A stretch of 64,000 bases of DNA from Solibacillus sp. FSL K6-1523 (GCF_038005225.1 NZ_JBBOSU010000001.1:4132001-4196000), one strand, 5' to 3'. Positions 1 through 9,370 are shown, numbered from the stretch's first letter. Numbers and translations: made by a program. The notes: generated from the letters alone by a model not told the origin.

Positions 1-560
1 CATACAATGAACCAACTGTAGCCCATGCTCCATCCTGCAATCACATCTGTTGCAAAGTGGCGACCTTCTGCAATTCGCGACAGTCCGATTAAACAAGCTA
101 ATAGGACAGCAGCAACCCATACAATTTGAATTTTCCGCTTCTCTTTTGCGATTTCTGAAAAAATATAAGCAAGGGTAAATAAGTATAGTACACCCGCCAT
201 TGAGTGCCCTGATGGAAAACTAAAAGAAGTTAACTGATCCACAATTTCCGGACGTGGACGTTCAAATATTCTTTTCAGTATTTGATTTATTAAGGTACCT
301 GCCGCAAATGTCAGCAAAATAAAGTTCATGCCACGGTAATTTTTTTCACGTAGCCACAAATAAAGAAAAGCAATCACTCCAACTGCAATAACAAATATTG
401 GCTCCCCTATATAATGAAATAAAATAATCAATTCATTTCCAGTTAGGATTGCTGCTATTTTATCATCAAATACATTCATTGTTGATGTATTATAAGTAAA
501 CGCCATCACGATAAAAATAATACCTGTTACAACGGCTAATGGATAAGCCCACTTTTTCAC
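1..560 (-). CDS. PAP2-family phosphatase, 3' end outside window
   Basis: Membrane phosphatase of the PAP2 (type 2 phosphatidic acid phosphatase) superfamily, which dephosphorylates lipid phosphates such as phosphatidic acid, PGP or undecaprenyl pyrophosphate at the outer membrane face. The full acid-phosphatase signature is visible: KX6RP at residues 96-104, PSGH at 116-119 and SRX5HX3D at 161-172, interspersed with hydrophobic helices. The start is a GTG at 558-560; an in-frame TAG lies seven codons upstream and a GGAAG site precedes it. The C-terminus runs off the left edge after about 186 codons. The substrate cannot be told from sequence. Confidence 0.9.
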   Translation of the reverse strand, partial: MKKWAYPLAVVTGIIFIVMAFTYNTSTMNVFDDKIAAILTGNELIILFHYIGEPIFVIAVGVIAFLYLWLREKNYRGMNFILLTFAAGTLINQILKRIFERPRPEIVDQLTSFSFPSGHSMAGVLYLFTLAYIFSEIAKEKRKIQIVWVAAVLLACLIGLSRIAEGRHFATDVIAGWSMGYSWFIV

Positions 561-701
561 ACGAATACCTACTTCCTAATGTTAATTGTGATAAGCATTA
601 TTTTATCATATACATATATAACGTGAAAAATGATTGCATGTTGCTTTTCTATCATCCAATCAAAAAAGCAACAGTAAGTATTTCACCGTTGCTCCATTCT
701 A

Positions 702-1034
702 CTATTCAACTACTGTATAATTTGTGTTTTCCATTGAAATAACGAATTCTGGTTTTGGCGGCTTGCCACCATGCTCCTTAATTTTCGCTTTATGTCCTGC
801 AATATGCTCAGGACTCTTCTCCCAGTTTTTCCATGCTTCTTCAGATTCCCAGCGAATAATCATCACAACCTCATCTTCACCACGACGAACTTTCTTTTGT
901 AATAATTCACGGCCAATGAAGCCTGGTTGCTTTTCTAATAATGAGGGCCCTTGATCCGGCTTTTTGCTAAAACGTTCAATAATCTTTCCGGCATTACCTT
1001 CTGTTAACGTCCATTTTCGAATTTGTACAAACAT
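702..1034 (-). CDS. hmoA: Heme-degrading monooxygenase, HmoA/IsdG-like
   Basis: A 110-residue antibiotic-biosynthesis-monooxygenase (ABM) fold protein very like Bacillus subtilis HmoA (YetG), which opens heme to release iron in the cytoplasm. The motifs EKQPGF (an extra loop before it), VRRGEDEVVMIIRWES and EHIAGHK are those of the family. An AGGAGGC site sits 7-8 bases upstream of the ATG. It lies 62 bp downstream of the siderophore-binding lipoprotein gene on the same strand, beyond a terminator, so it may get partial read-through from that Fur-controlled unit. No separate Fur box was recognised for it. Confidence 0.85.
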   Translation of the reverse strand: MFVQIRKWTLTEGNAGKIIERFSKKPDQGPSLLEKQPGFIGRELLQKKVRRGEDEVVMIIRWESEEAWKNWEKSPEHIAGHKAKIKEHGGKPPKPEFVISMENTNYTVVE

Positions 1035-1056
1035 GATTATGTAGCCTCCTATTTTG

Positions 1057-1086
1057 AAAAAAGCCGCCCTCGGTTAGAAGGACGGC
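1057..1086 (-). terminator. Intrinsic terminator after the yclQ-like gene
   Basis: On the minus strand a stem of GCCGTCC paired with GGGCGGC (one G-U pair) is followed by a run of T. It separates the binding-protein gene from hmoA. Confidence 0.8.
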
Positions 1087-1096
1087 CTTATTTGTA

Positions 1097-2098
1097 TTAT
1101 TTTAAAGCGTTGATAACTTCATTTACTTTATCAAGTTCAGAAGTTAAACCGCCAGCTGCTAAATACCAAAGTGCTCCATTTAAATAAATAATTTTGTTAT
1201 TTTTAGCTGCATTCGTTTTATTTACTAAATCATTGTTAAAAGCTTCTGCAATGTTTGATTCTTCGCCAGTAGCAGCCATACGGTCAACTACGAATAAAAT
1301 ATCTGGGTTAATTTCTAAAATTTGCTCATAGCTAATTTGTGCACCGTGCGTTGAATTTTCCAATTTATCATCCGCAGCTGGGAAACCGTAAATGCTGTGT
1401 AAGAAACCAAAGCGTGAACCTTCACCTGGACCATAAGCTGAAATCTTTTCATTGTAAAGTGTTGCTAATGCTTTTTCATCTGAGCTAGCAGAGATTGCTT
1501 TTACTTCTTCAATAGCTGCTTCAATTTCAGCAAATTTTGCATCTACTTCAGCTTGCTTACCGAAAAGATCTGCAGCAATTTGAGTTGACGCTTTAAATGT
1601 ATTCCAATAATCGCTATTTGTAGTACCTACGAATACTGTTGGTGCGATTCTTGATAATTCTTCATATGCATCTGCTTGACGACCAGAGATGAAAATTACA
1701 TCTGGTGCCATTGCAGCGATGTCTTCAAATAATGGCTCTTTTAAGCCACCTGCATTTAAATATCGGGCCTCTGAATATTGTTTTAAAGATTCTGGGAAGT
1801 TCCCTTTTGCAACAGCTGTCACTTCAACATCTAAAGCAGTTAATGTATCTAAGAAACCATAGTCAAATACAACGATTTTTTCTGGCACTTTATCAAATGT
1901 TACATCTTTATAGTTTGAGTCTGTTGATTTAATTGTCATAGGGAATGCTGAATTTGCCTCATCTTTATTCGTGTCCTCTGTTTGAGCAGCGTTCTCTTTT
2001 TCTGCATCCTTTGAAGCGGCATCATCATTTGAGCCACATGCAGCTAACATTAAAACAAGCATTGATAAAATAACAGTCATTAATTTCCAGTTCTTCAT
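1097..2098 (-). CDS. yclQ: Siderophore ABC transporter substrate-binding lipoprotein (YclQ/FatB type)
   Basis: Cell-surface lipoprotein that captures an iron-siderophore and hands it to the permease pair. It has a signal peptide with lipobox LAAC (Cys21), an acidic linker to about residue 50 and a helical-backbone-type binding domain (PF01497 style). The segment KIVVFDYGFLDTLTALDVE is typical of YclQ/FatB proteins, which bind petrobactin-type ligands in Bacillus. Gene order N-O-P-Q matches B. subtilis yclNOPQ. It has its own Fur-box promoter region and its own terminator. The siderophore specificity is inferred from family and synteny only. Confidence 0.9.
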   Translation of the reverse strand: MKNWKLMTVILSMLVLMLAACGSNDDAASKDAEKENAAQTEDTNKDEANSAFPMTIKSTDSNYKDVTFDKVPEKIVVFDYGFLDTLTALDVEVTAVAKGNFPESLKQYSEARYLNAGGLKEPLFEDIAAMAPDVIFISGRQADAYEELSRIAPTVFVGTTNSDYWNTFKASTQIAADLFGKQAEVDAKFAEIEAAIEEVKAISASSDEKALATLYNEKISAYGPGEGSRFGFLHSIYGFPAADDKLENSTHGAQISYEQILEINPDILFVVDRMAATGEESNIAEAFNNDLVNKTNAAKNNKIIYLNGALWYLAAGGLTSELDKVNEVINALK

Positions 2099-2148
2099 CT
2101 GTAATCGCTCCTATTCATATATGTAAAATCGTATTATTCCTCTTCGTT

Positions 2149-2171
2149 CGAAATGATTATCATTATCATTT
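2149..2171. promoter_or_regulatory. Fur box upstream of yclQ-like gene
   Basis: AAATGATTATCATTATCATT matches 16 of 19 positions of the classical Fur box in the 2149-2167 alignment. It lies about 55 bp before the lipoprotein start and is followed by a second weaker ATTCTCAT half-site region to about 2205. Confidence 0.85.
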
Positions 2172-2324
2172 GAACAATTCTCATTATAGCGAGATTGATT
2201 CTCATCGTCAACTAGTTTTGGAAATTATTTTATTAATGATGAAAAGACCCCTCTTCAAATATCTGTTCTATCCGAAGCTTTTTGGGTTTTATCCATTACT
2301 TTTAACTTTCTATCCACCTGCCCA

Positions 2325-2358
2325 TAAAAAAAAGCCATTTCGACTGAGTCAAAATGGC
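2325..2358 (-). terminator. Intrinsic terminator after yclP-like gene
   Basis: GCCATTT (2334-2340) and AAATGGC (2352-2358) form the stem. On the minus strand it is followed by at least eight T. It splits the NOP genes from the Q gene. Confidence 0.85.
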
Positions 2359-2365
2359 CTCTTCA

Positions 2366-3130
2366 CTAATGAGAATTAAAGTAAACACAAATTCGACAAC
2401 CATCCTGCTCTTGAACAGGGATGTCCATATCGTAAATTTGCTTTAATGCAGACGAATTAATGATTTCATGCGTAGGACCATCTTTAACAATGCGCCCATC
2501 TTTTAATGCCACAATACGGTCTGAATAAACCGAGGCGAAGTTAATATCGTGCAATACGATAATAACGGTTTTCCCAAGCTCATCTACAAGCTTGCGTAAA
2601 ATTTTCATAATTTGAACCGAGTGCTTCATATCTAAGTTATTTAAAGGCTCATCTAACAGCACATATTCTGTATCTTGTGCGATAACCATGGCGATGAACG
2701 CACGCTGACGTTGCCCACCAGAAAGTTCATCTAAAAACTTGTCACTCATATCAACTAAGTTCATGTATTCCAACGCACGATCTACATGCTCAACATCCTC
2801 TGCTGTAAGACGCCCACGTGAATATGGATAGCGCCCAAATGACACAAGCTCTCGTATCGTTAAACGGACATTCATAAAGTTAGATTGTTTTAAAATCGAA
2901 ACGCGTTTTGCAAATTCCTCTGACTTCATTTTGCGCACGTCCGCTGTATCTAGTAATATTTCACCCGTATCTGAATCTAATAAACGACTCACCATCGAAA
3001 GCAGCGTCGATTTCCCAGCACCATTTGGACCGATGAATGATGTAATTTTACCTGTTTCGATCGTCACATGGACATCTTCTACAACGGCTTTTTTTCCGAA
3101 GTATTTGCTTAATCCTTTTACTTGAATCAT
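2366..3130 (-). CDS. yclP: Siderophore ABC transporter ATP-binding protein (YclP type)
   Basis: Cytoplasmic ATPase of the iron-siderophore importer. Visible are Walker A GPNGAGKST near residue 34, the Q-loop region, the signature LSGGQRQR near residue 138 and Walker B YVLLDEPLNNLD, then the switch His (VLHDIN). At 254 residues it is normal for a FepC/FhuC-type subunit. The start overlaps the stop of the upstream permease by 4 bp, pointing to translational coupling. It ends at a strong terminator. Confidence 0.93.
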   Translation of the reverse strand: MIQVKGLSKYFGKKAVVEDVHVTIETGKITSFIGPNGAGKSTLLSMVSRLLDSDTGEILLDTADVRKMKSEEFAKRVSILKQSNFMNVRLTIRELVSFGRYPYSRGRLTAEDVEHVDRALEYMNLVDMSDKFLDELSGGQRQRAFIAMVIAQDTEYVLLDEPLNNLDMKHSVQIMKILRKLVDELGKTVIIVLHDINFASVYSDRIVALKDGRIVKDGPTHEIINSSALKQIYDMDIPVQEQDGCRICVYFNSH

Positions 3131-4083
3131 CCTGCTGACCTACTCTCTTTTAATAGTAAATAAATAAAGTAAACGCCACCAATGAAGTTAATAATAACGC
3201 TCAATGTCGTACTAAATTCGAATACATGCTCGACAATAAACTGCCCACCGACTAATGCAATAATACTAATTAAACTTGCCCCTACGATAAGGACCGAATG
3301 CTTGTACGTCGCAAAAAATTGATACGATAAGTTTGCAACAATTAATCCGAAAAATAGAATTGGGCCGACAAGCGCCGTAGATGTTGCAATTAATACGGAA
3401 GATAAAATAAGTACATTCATCACAATACGGTCATAGTTAATACCGAGATTGATTGCTGTATCACGACCTAGTGACATGACATCTAACTTACTTAAAATCG
3501 TATAGCCGTAAATAAAGGCAATTGCTAAAATACCAACCGCTACCCAAACAAGGTCACCATTGACGTTATTAAAGCTAGCAAACATTTTATTTTGCAGGCT
3601 TGTATATTCATTCGGGTCAATCACTACTTGCATAAATGTCGTTATGCTTCCAAGCAATGTTCCTAAAACCATCCCGATCAGTAATAAGAGATAAATCGGT
3701 TGTTTATCCGCTCTAAATAAGAAACGATATAAAATAAGCGCAAATAATACCATTGCCACAATTGAAATTGTAAAGTTAAAATATTTATTTAAAACTAATA
3801 TAGAAGACGATCCTAAAAAGAAATAAATACATGTTTGTACAACCATATACATCGAATCTAAGCCCATGACAGAAGGCGTCAAAATTCGGTTATGCGTAAT
3901 TGTTTGGAAGACAACCGTTGAGTAAGCAATTGCTACACCCGTTACGATCATTGCCAAGACCCGAATCATTCGACGTGGAAACGCATAGTCAAAACTTCCT
4001 TTAATATCATATAAACCATACAGCGCGATACAAATGATTGCCACAATCGCTAAAATGGTTAATTTCAAACCTGTTTTACGCAT
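3127..4083 (-). CDS. yclO: Siderophore ABC transporter permease (YclO type, FecCD family)
   Basis: Integral membrane permease of the FecCD/BtuC family, 318 residues with roughly eight to ten hydrophobic helices. It pairs with the next upstream permease to form the transport channel. The family segment SVMGLDSMYMVVQT and GPILFFGLIVANLSY are visible. It overlaps the yclN-like gene by 8 bp and the yclP-like gene by 4 bp, so all three are one translationally coupled unit under the Fur box near 5065. Confidence 0.92.
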   Translation of the reverse strand: MRKTGLKLTILAIVAIICIALYGLYDIKGSFDYAFPRRMIRVLAMIVTGVAIAYSTVVFQTITHNRILTPSVMGLDSMYMVVQTCIYFFLGSSSILVLNKYFNFTISIVAMVLFALILYRFLFRADKQPIYLLLLIGMVLGTLLGSITTFMQVVIDPNEYTSLQNKMFASFNNVNGDLVWVAVGILAIAFIYGYTILSKLDVMSLGRDTAINLGINYDRIVMNVLILSSVLIATSTALVGPILFFGLIVANLSYQFFATYKHSVLIVGASLISIIALVGGQFIVEHVFEFSTTLSVIINFIGGVYFIYLLLKESRSAG

Positions 4084-5023
4084 ATGAACGCCCCCTAAAC
4101 AACATGATTAAGAAGATCACGCCGCCGATTACACCGACTGTTAAGTTAATTGGGATTTCATATGGGAAAATTAAAATTCGACCAACGATATCACATGCCA
4201 GTAGGAACAACGCCCCTAGTACTGCTGTATGCGGTAATGTTTTCTTTAAATTATCCCCTTTATAAATCGATACGATGTTTGGAATAATTAATCCAACAAA
4301 CGGAATTAAACCGACTGTTAATATAACAGTTGTTGAAATAAGTGCTACTAAAGTAAGTCCTAAATTCACGACTAATCTATAGCGAACACCAAGGTTTTTC
4401 GCAAAGTCTTCCCCCATACCTGCAACTGTAAAACGATTTGCATAAAGATATGTAACAATAATAACAGGAACACTTAAATACAATAATTCATAGTTTCCTT
4501 TAATAACTAATGTAAAGCTCCCCATTAAAAAGGCTGACACGTTTTGTAAAATATCTGCTTTATACGCAAAAAACGTCGTCATGGAAGAAATAATATTTCC
4601 GAACATAATTCCTACAAGTGGAATGAAAATGGCATCTTTAAACTTAATACGATTTAACAGTTGCATGAATAGCATTGTACCTAACAATGCAAAAACAAAG
4701 GCTAATACAACTTTTTCCGATTGTGTTCCACCTGTATAAATCATCGCAATTAACACACCAAACTTTGCTGCATCATCTGTCCCAGCAGTTGTTGGCGATA
4801 CAAATTTATTTCGACTTAAAGATTGCATGATTAAACCAGCTATACTCATACCAACACCCGCTAATATAATTGCAATTAAGCGCGGGACACGGCTAATTAA
4901 AAAGATTTCTGTCTCTTCTGATGAAAAATCAAGCAAATCGAGTGGCGTTATATCTTTAGCACCTAGAAATAACGAAATGCATGATAGAACAACAGTAGCG
5001 ACGATCAAATACCATAATCTCAT
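4076..5023 (-). CDS. yclN: Siderophore ABC transporter permease (YclN type, FecCD family)
   Basis: First gene of the iron-siderophore import operon, a 315-residue FecCD-family permease. It has the family N-terminal ISRVPRLIAIILAGVGMSIAG segment and the GLIIPNIVS loop that contacts the ATPase. A GGGAG site lies 6 bases before the ATG. The promoter region carries a Fur-type box between 5051 and 5083, so expression is expected to rise under iron limitation. Confidence 0.92.
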   Translation of the reverse strand: MRLWYLIVATVVLSCISLFLGAKDITPLDLLDFSSEETEIFLISRVPRLIAIILAGVGMSIAGLIMQSLSRNKFVSPTTAGTDDAAKFGVLIAMIYTGGTQSEKVVLAFVFALLGTMLFMQLLNRIKFKDAIFIPLVGIMFGNIISSMTTFFAYKADILQNVSAFLMGSFTLVIKGNYELLYLSVPVIIVTYLYANRFTVAGMGEDFAKNLGVRYRLVVNLGLTLVALISTTVILTVGLIPFVGLIIPNIVSIYKGDNLKKTLPHTAVLGALFLLACDIVGRILIFPYEIPINLTVGVIGGVIFLIMLFRGRSYA

Positions 5024-5050
5024 GTCATTCTCCCGTTTTCTCTCTTTTTT

Positions 5051-5083
5051 AAATGATTCTCATTGAAAATGATTATCATCCTT
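5051..5083. promoter_or_regulatory. Fur box upstream of the yclNOP-like genes
   Basis: GAAAATGATTATCAT (5065-5079) matches about 15 of 19 Fur-box positions in its full alignment. An overlapping AAATGATTCTCATT half-site begins at 5051. It lies 28-60 bp before the yclN-like ATG. Confidence 0.8.
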
Positions 5084-5210
5084 ATGTATCTCAATTATAG
5101 CTAGGTAGTTGTGGAAAATCAAACAGTCCTTATTAACTTTTCTTTATTTTCTATTGATTATTGAAAGTAAAAAGGGCTTTTTGAGAGATTTATTGTACTT
5201 CCGACTATTT

Positions 5211-6332
5211 TTATAGGTTCAAAGGATTTTTAAGTACCTTTCTCTCAATGCAATATTTTTCAATCGCTTGCTCGTTTACTTGATAGCCGAGGCCTACTGT
5301 ACTTGGTACGGTTATGTAGCCGTCCTCTACTGTCACCTCAGGTAATATAATATCCTCATACCAATACCTTTCCGAAGCAGCTGTGTCTCCTGGCATTGTG
5401 AAGTTAGATAAACTTGTGAGCGCGACGTTTTGTGCCCGTCCAATTCCAGCTTCAAGCATACCGCCACACCATACTGGGATGCCTTGTTCACCACATAATT
5501 CATGGATGCGCTTTGCTTCACTTATTCCACCAACTCGTGCAATTTTAATATTGATTACACCACAGCTTCCTAGTTGGATCGCCTTGCGCGCATCCTCATA
5601 AGAAGTGATACTTTCATCTAAGCAAATCGGTGTTTGAATTTGCTTTTGTAATGTCGCATGATCGATTAAATCGTCATGGGCAAGCGGCTGCTCAATCATC
5701 ATTAAGTTAAATTCATCTAATTGCTTTAATAACTCCATGTCATCCAAAGTATATGACGAATTGGCATCAGCCATTAATGGCACAGTCGGGAATGCCTCTC
5801 GAATCGTTCGGATTAATGCAATATCTTTTCCTGGTTTAATTTTGACCTTTATCCGTTTATAACCTTGCGCTAAAAATTCTTGAATCGTTGCGATCAATTG
5901 CTCATCAGTTGGCTGCAATCCTATGCTAATACCAACCTCAATTTTTTCAGCCGTACCGCCAATTGCTTGCGCTAATGTTTGATTCGTTTGCTGTGCATAA
6001 ATATCCCATGCCGCACCTTCAATTGCGGCTTTTGCCATATTGTTACGACGAATTGGACGAAACAATTCATAAACCTCGTCTGGATGGGATAATTGTTGCC
6101 CTAACACTTTTGGTATTAAAAAATCTTCTAGCATATGTATGGATGTTTTTAGCGTCTCTTCAGTATAAGAAGGCTCTTCAAATGCAACGCCTTCTCCCCA
6201 GCCGATTACACCCGACTCATCCTTTGCCTTTATGACTAAAAAACGTTTATTTTGCATTGTTCCTAGACTCGTTGTGAATGGTGTTTTCATAATCATCTCG
6301 AGCTGATAAATCGTTACTTCAACTAATTTCAT
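5211..6332 (-). CDS. menC: o-Succinylbenzoate synthase / N-succinylamino acid racemase
   Basis: Enolase-superfamily enzyme of the OSBS/NSAR group, 373 residues. The muconate-lactonizing subgroup signature is visible: catalytic KIKIKPG-like motif (KVKIKPGKD, second Lys of KxK near residue 164), metal ligands in [19 protein letters not shown] and CLDESI, and the second catalytic Lys in [12 protein letters not shown] family member can make o-succinylbenzoate for menaquinone or racemise N-succinylamino acids. No other men genes are nearby, while a GNAT gene lies directly upstream, so the racemase role is favoured by context. AGGAGC precedes the ATG. Confidence 0.85.
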   Translation of the reverse strand: MKLVEVTIYQLEMIMKTPFTTSLGTMQNKRFLVIKAKDESGVIGWGEGVAFEEPSYTEETLKTSIHMLEDFLIPKVLGQQLSHPDEVYELFRPIRRNNMAKAAIEGAAWDIYAQQTNQTLAQAIGGTAEKIEVGISIGLQPTDEQLIATIQEFLAQGYKRIKVKIKPGKDIALIRTIREAFPTVPLMADANSSYTLDDMELLKQLDEFNLMMIEQPLAHDDLIDHATLQKQIQTPICLDESITSYEDARKAIQLGSCGVINIKIARVGGISEAKRIHELCGEQGIPVWCGGMLEAGIGRAQNVALTSLSNFTMPGDTAASERYWYEDIILPEVTVEDGYITVPSTVGLGYQVNEQAIEKYCIERKVLKNPLNL

Positions 6333-6404
6333 CTGTCATTGCTCCTTATATTCGGTATTAACTATCCTACCTATTGAAAAAAGTGTTTTCTTCTGAACGA
6401 AAAC

Positions 6405-6435
6405 CCGTGGAGAAAAGCCCCCACGGATTGAATTT
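6405..6435 (-). terminator. Hairpin between the GNAT gene and the racemase gene
   Basis: On the minus strand CCGTGG and CCACGG form a 6-bp stem with a 10-nt loop, followed by GTTTTCG. The T tract is short, so it may attenuate rather than stop transcription. Confidence 0.45.
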
Positions 6436-6442
6436 TTGCTTA

Positions 6443-7276
6443 TTATAGAGCAAATAGCGAGCGCTTTACGAGTAAATAATGACTCACATGCTCATTATGT
6501 TTCGATAAATGAATAATTTTATAGCCTTGATCGAACATCGTTTGTAAAATATGGCGTGTTTTATAGCGCCAATCCTCTGCAAGTGCTGGACTTTCCACTT
6601 TCACTTTTTGGAAATACATAGGAATCGGTAATAAATAGGAGTCTTTTAGGAAAGATTCTTGTTGCATAAATTGTTGCTCCTTATCAAGCATCGGCAAGCC
6701 ATCCGTACTGAGCGACCACTCCACTACAGGCACTGCCTCCTCTAACAATTCCTCCACTTTTGCATCCCAGCGTAAATAATCATTATCTACAAGCTGCCAT
6801 TCTACGTAAAGACGATCAGTCGGCAATAGGCGGTTAAACGGATCTTCCATTTCTCCGTAACAATTTGGAATGTACGTATCACTATAACCGCGTAGCTTTG
6901 TAAAGTTTAAATGTCCACTACGCCCTTCAAGCGGATCGAATGTCCAACGGCAATTTCGATAACCTCGTTCGATTGCGAGATCCTTTAAATAATTTTTCAT
7001 GAGCTCGCCTACACCTTGCTCACGATAATTTCGTTTAATGCCAATCATATGTGAATACAAGTATACTTTCTCTTCCATGAAGCCTGGGCAACTAAAGTTG
7101 AAACCGATTAGTTCATCATTAAGGTAAGCGCCTAATACAATCCCACCATTTCGAATTGTGGCAAGCGTTTGGTGCACCGGAATACTGCCAACTGCCCAAA
7201 TATCATGCTCTAAATCCCTTGCCTCTTCTATTTGCTCAATTGTTGTTAATTCCTTTACAATTACCGATTCTAACAT
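6443..7276 (-). CDS. GNAT acyltransferase of the NSAR cluster type
   Basis: A 277-residue GNAT-fold protein. The acyl-CoA binding region HMIGIKRNYREQGVGELM is visible, and the C-terminal half is an extension found in proteins annotated as predicted GNAT acyltransferases beside racemases. In Geobacillus such a neighbour succinylates D-amino acids for the NSAR route; that function is inferred here from synteny. The start is taken at the ATG at 7274-7276, because GGAAGGTGG lies 5 bases upstream. An ATG six codons earlier has no such site. It is 110 bp upstream of the racemase gene. Confidence 0.75.
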   Translation of the reverse strand: MLESVIVKELTTIEQIEEARDLEHDIWAVGSIPVHQTLATIRNGGIVLGAYLNDELIGFNFSCPGFMEEKVYLYSHMIGIKRNYREQGVGELMKNYLKDLAIERGYRNCRWTFDPLEGRSGHLNFTKLRGYSDTYIPNCYGEMEDPFNRLLPTDRLYVEWQLVDNDYLRWDAKVEELLEEAVPVVEWSLSTDGLPMLDKEQQFMQQESFLKDSYLLPIPMYFQKVKVESPALAEDWRYKTRHILQTMFDQGYKIIHLSKHNEHVSHYLLVKRSLFAL

Positions 7277-7297
7277 AATGTCCACCTTCCCCATTCT

Positions 7298-7540
7298 TCA
7301 CTTTTTGTCATACGAGTAAAGCTGTTTTGCTAAAATTTTCGCACCAATAATTAGACGATCTGCATTAACCGCCCTTTTTTGGGGTGGATGGAGCTTTAGG
7401 GATAAAAGAACCTTCCCTACTTCCTCAATAATCGCTTACACTAATAATTCGATTGCTTCAACACTCACCTCAGCACCAACAATAATGGCTGTTTCTACAA
7501 TATGAGTTTCCATATTGTGCAAGCGTTCAAAATTCACCAT
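7298..7540 (-). pseudogene. Decayed coding fragment, possibly an M20 deacylase tail
   Basis: Read on the minus strand, one frame is open from 7540 to the TGA at 7298-7300 except for a single in-frame TAA after about 34 codons. The last 18 residues, NADRLIIGAKILAKQLYS, look like the C-terminal helix of M20-family amidohydrolases. It ends just before the GNAT start, where the third gene of an NSAR cluster (an N-succinyl-amino-acid desuccinylase) would be expected. The family assignment is tentative. From 7541 to 7856 I see no gene. Confidence 0.35.
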
Positions 7541-7856
7541 ACGGAGGGGCCTCCGAAAAGATTGAATCTTCACTTTATAATAGTATATACCACAGTGACT
7601 CATTTACAGTACATATCTTTTATTATTCCTTTTCTACAAAATAAAAAAACCTCTATTTTTCAATTATGTATTTTATGACGTTAAGATTTTAAGTTGCGGT
7701 TAGATGAACCCTTGCTTTTCAACGAGTGTTAGAACATCAATGAAAAACAGGCTCAAACTGCATTTAACTCACCCTCTATAAAGGTAGTTCTTTCTGCTAC
7801 ATGTAGCGATTAAACAAAGACATAACTTGTTCATAACTTCCTTTTATAAAGAAAAA

Positions 7857-7892
7857 CAAAAAAGCTATTTTGATTTAATTCTCAAAATAGCT
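7857..7892 (-). terminator. Intrinsic terminator after hflX
   Basis: AGCTATTTT (7863-7871) and AAAATAGCT (7884-7892) pair. On the minus strand the stem is followed by TTTTTTG. Confidence 0.85.
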
Positions 7893-7923
7893 CTTCAGAA
7901 TGGCTAACTAATTAATATTCTTT

Positions 7924-9210
7924 TTATTTCGTTACATAACACTCATATTTTTGATAATCGGCTTCCTGCACCTCAAGTGTAAGTAAAGTTCCTTCTTCTT
8001 CATAAGCTGTTTCCAAAATCGTCGCATGCTCATTTAAATAAGAAACGATAGCTCCTTGATCATATGGGATAAGCATCCTACACATTTTATAATCTGCAAA
8101 AACTTGCTTGCGAATCAACTGTACGAGCTCCTCTAATCCAACATCCTCTTTGGCAGAAATCCAAATATTATCACCACTTACGAGCGGATATTCTAAGTTT
8201 GCTAAATCCGACTTATTATATACATAAAGCGTTGGCACATCTTCCACCCCAACAGCCTTTAACGTATCATTGGTTACATCCATCATAAAGCGGTATTCTT
8301 CATTCGACACATCCACAACATGTAAAAGTAAATCTGCATCTCGTGCTTCCTCTAATGTTGAACGGAAAGCCTTTACTAAATGGTGAGGAAGTTTACTAAC
8401 AAATCCAACTGTATCTGTTAATAAAAAGGATTTATTATCCGCAAGCTCAATATGACGCACAGAAGTTTCTAGCGTAGCAAACAGCATATCTTTTTCAAAT
8501 ACTTGCTTCGCTTCATCTTGTCCTATTTTAGCGAGAAGCTGATTCATAATCGTAGACTTCCCTGCATTCGTATAGCCGACAATTGACACGACAGGGATTG
8601 CATTTTTCCGACGCTGCTTTCGCTGTGTTTCTCGTTGCTCTTTTACAATTTCTAAATCTCGTTTTATTTTTGCAATTTGATCCTCAATTTTACGACGATC
8701 GAGCTCCAATTTCGTTTCACCAGCACCACGGTTTTTAAAGCCGCCGCCCGTGCCCCCACCTTGACGCGATAACGAAGCGTGTAGCCCAACTAAGCGTGGC
8801 AGCATATATTGTAATTGTGCAAGTTCGACTTGTAGTTGTGCCTCTCGCGTTTTAGCACGTCTTCCGAAAATATCTAAAATAAGCATCGTCCGGTCAATTA
8901 CTTTGCACGCCAATTCACTTTCCAAGTTTCGGATTTGAGATGGTGAAAGCTCATCATTAAAAATAACAATATTCGCATCTGCTTCTTCAAAGAAAGCTTT
9001 AATCTCCTCGATTTTTCCAGTCCCAACATAGTGTGATGGCGTGACACGGTCTAAATTTTGCGTGACCATACCAACGACTTCAACATTTAAGGCTTCTGCT
9101 AAATTGGCGAGTTCCTCCATTGAATAATCAAAATGCTCATCCTTTTGTAAACTCACCCCCACTAATATCCCTTTTTCCACTAAAGTTTCAACATCTTTCA
9201 TTGAATTCAC
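7924..9210 (-). CDS. hflX: GTPase HflX
   Basis: Ribosome-associated GTPase HflX, which splits stalled or heat-damaged 70S/100S ribosomes. The 428-residue protein has the N-terminal HflX domain with SPSQIRNLE and DRTMLILDIFGRRA, the glycine-rich loop SRQGGGTGGGF-NRGAGETKLE, a coiled helical linker, and a G domain with G1 GYTNAGKST, G3 DTVGF and G4 NKSD. The start is GTG at 9208-9210, with GAGGAGG 7 bases upstream; an ATG three codons later is less well placed. It is followed by a good terminator. Confidence 0.95.
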   Translation of the reverse strand: MNSMKDVETLVEKGILVGVSLQKDEHFDYSMEELANLAEALNVEVVGMVTQNLDRVTPSHYVGTGKIEEIKAFFEEADANIVIFNDELSPSQIRNLESELACKVIDRTMLILDIFGRRAKTREAQLQVELAQLQYMLPRLVGLHASLSRQGGGTGGGFKNRGAGETKLELDRRKIEDQIAKIKRDLEIVKEQRETQRKQRRKNAIPVVSIVGYTNAGKSTIMNQLLAKIGQDEAKQVFEKDMLFATLETSVRHIELADNKSFLLTDTVGFVSKLPHHLVKAFRSTLEEARDADLLLHVVDVSNEEYRFMMDVTNDTLKAVGVEDVPTLYVYNKSDLANLEYPLVSGDNIWISAKEDVGLEELVQLIRKQVFADYKMCRMLIPYDQGAIVSYLNEHATILETAYEEEGTLLTLEVQEADYQKYECYVTK

Positions 9211-9270
9211 TTTGTTGCCTCCTCACGCGCTAAAAATGGCTCGTTATTTTTTTTATCGTAACATACATAT

Positions 9271-9370
9271 CCATTACGCCCCAGCGTAATTGCGTCCAGA
9301 TTTTTTCGAGAGCCCACAGGACGTGCCAACGCCTTTGTTCCCCTATTCAGCTGAATCAAGTTAAAAACCC
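9271..9370. repeat. Dispersed palindromic repeat, copy A (internally deleted)
   Basis: It begins with the hairpin ATTACGCCCCAGCGTAAT, then GCGTCCAGATTTTTTCGAG, ACAGGACGTG, and ends in GCTGAATCAAGTTAA. Compared with the copies at 31171 and 58305 it lacks the middle AAAATCTGTGACATCCGCC block. It lies in the gap between the divergent hflX and methyltransferase genes. Confidence 0.75.
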
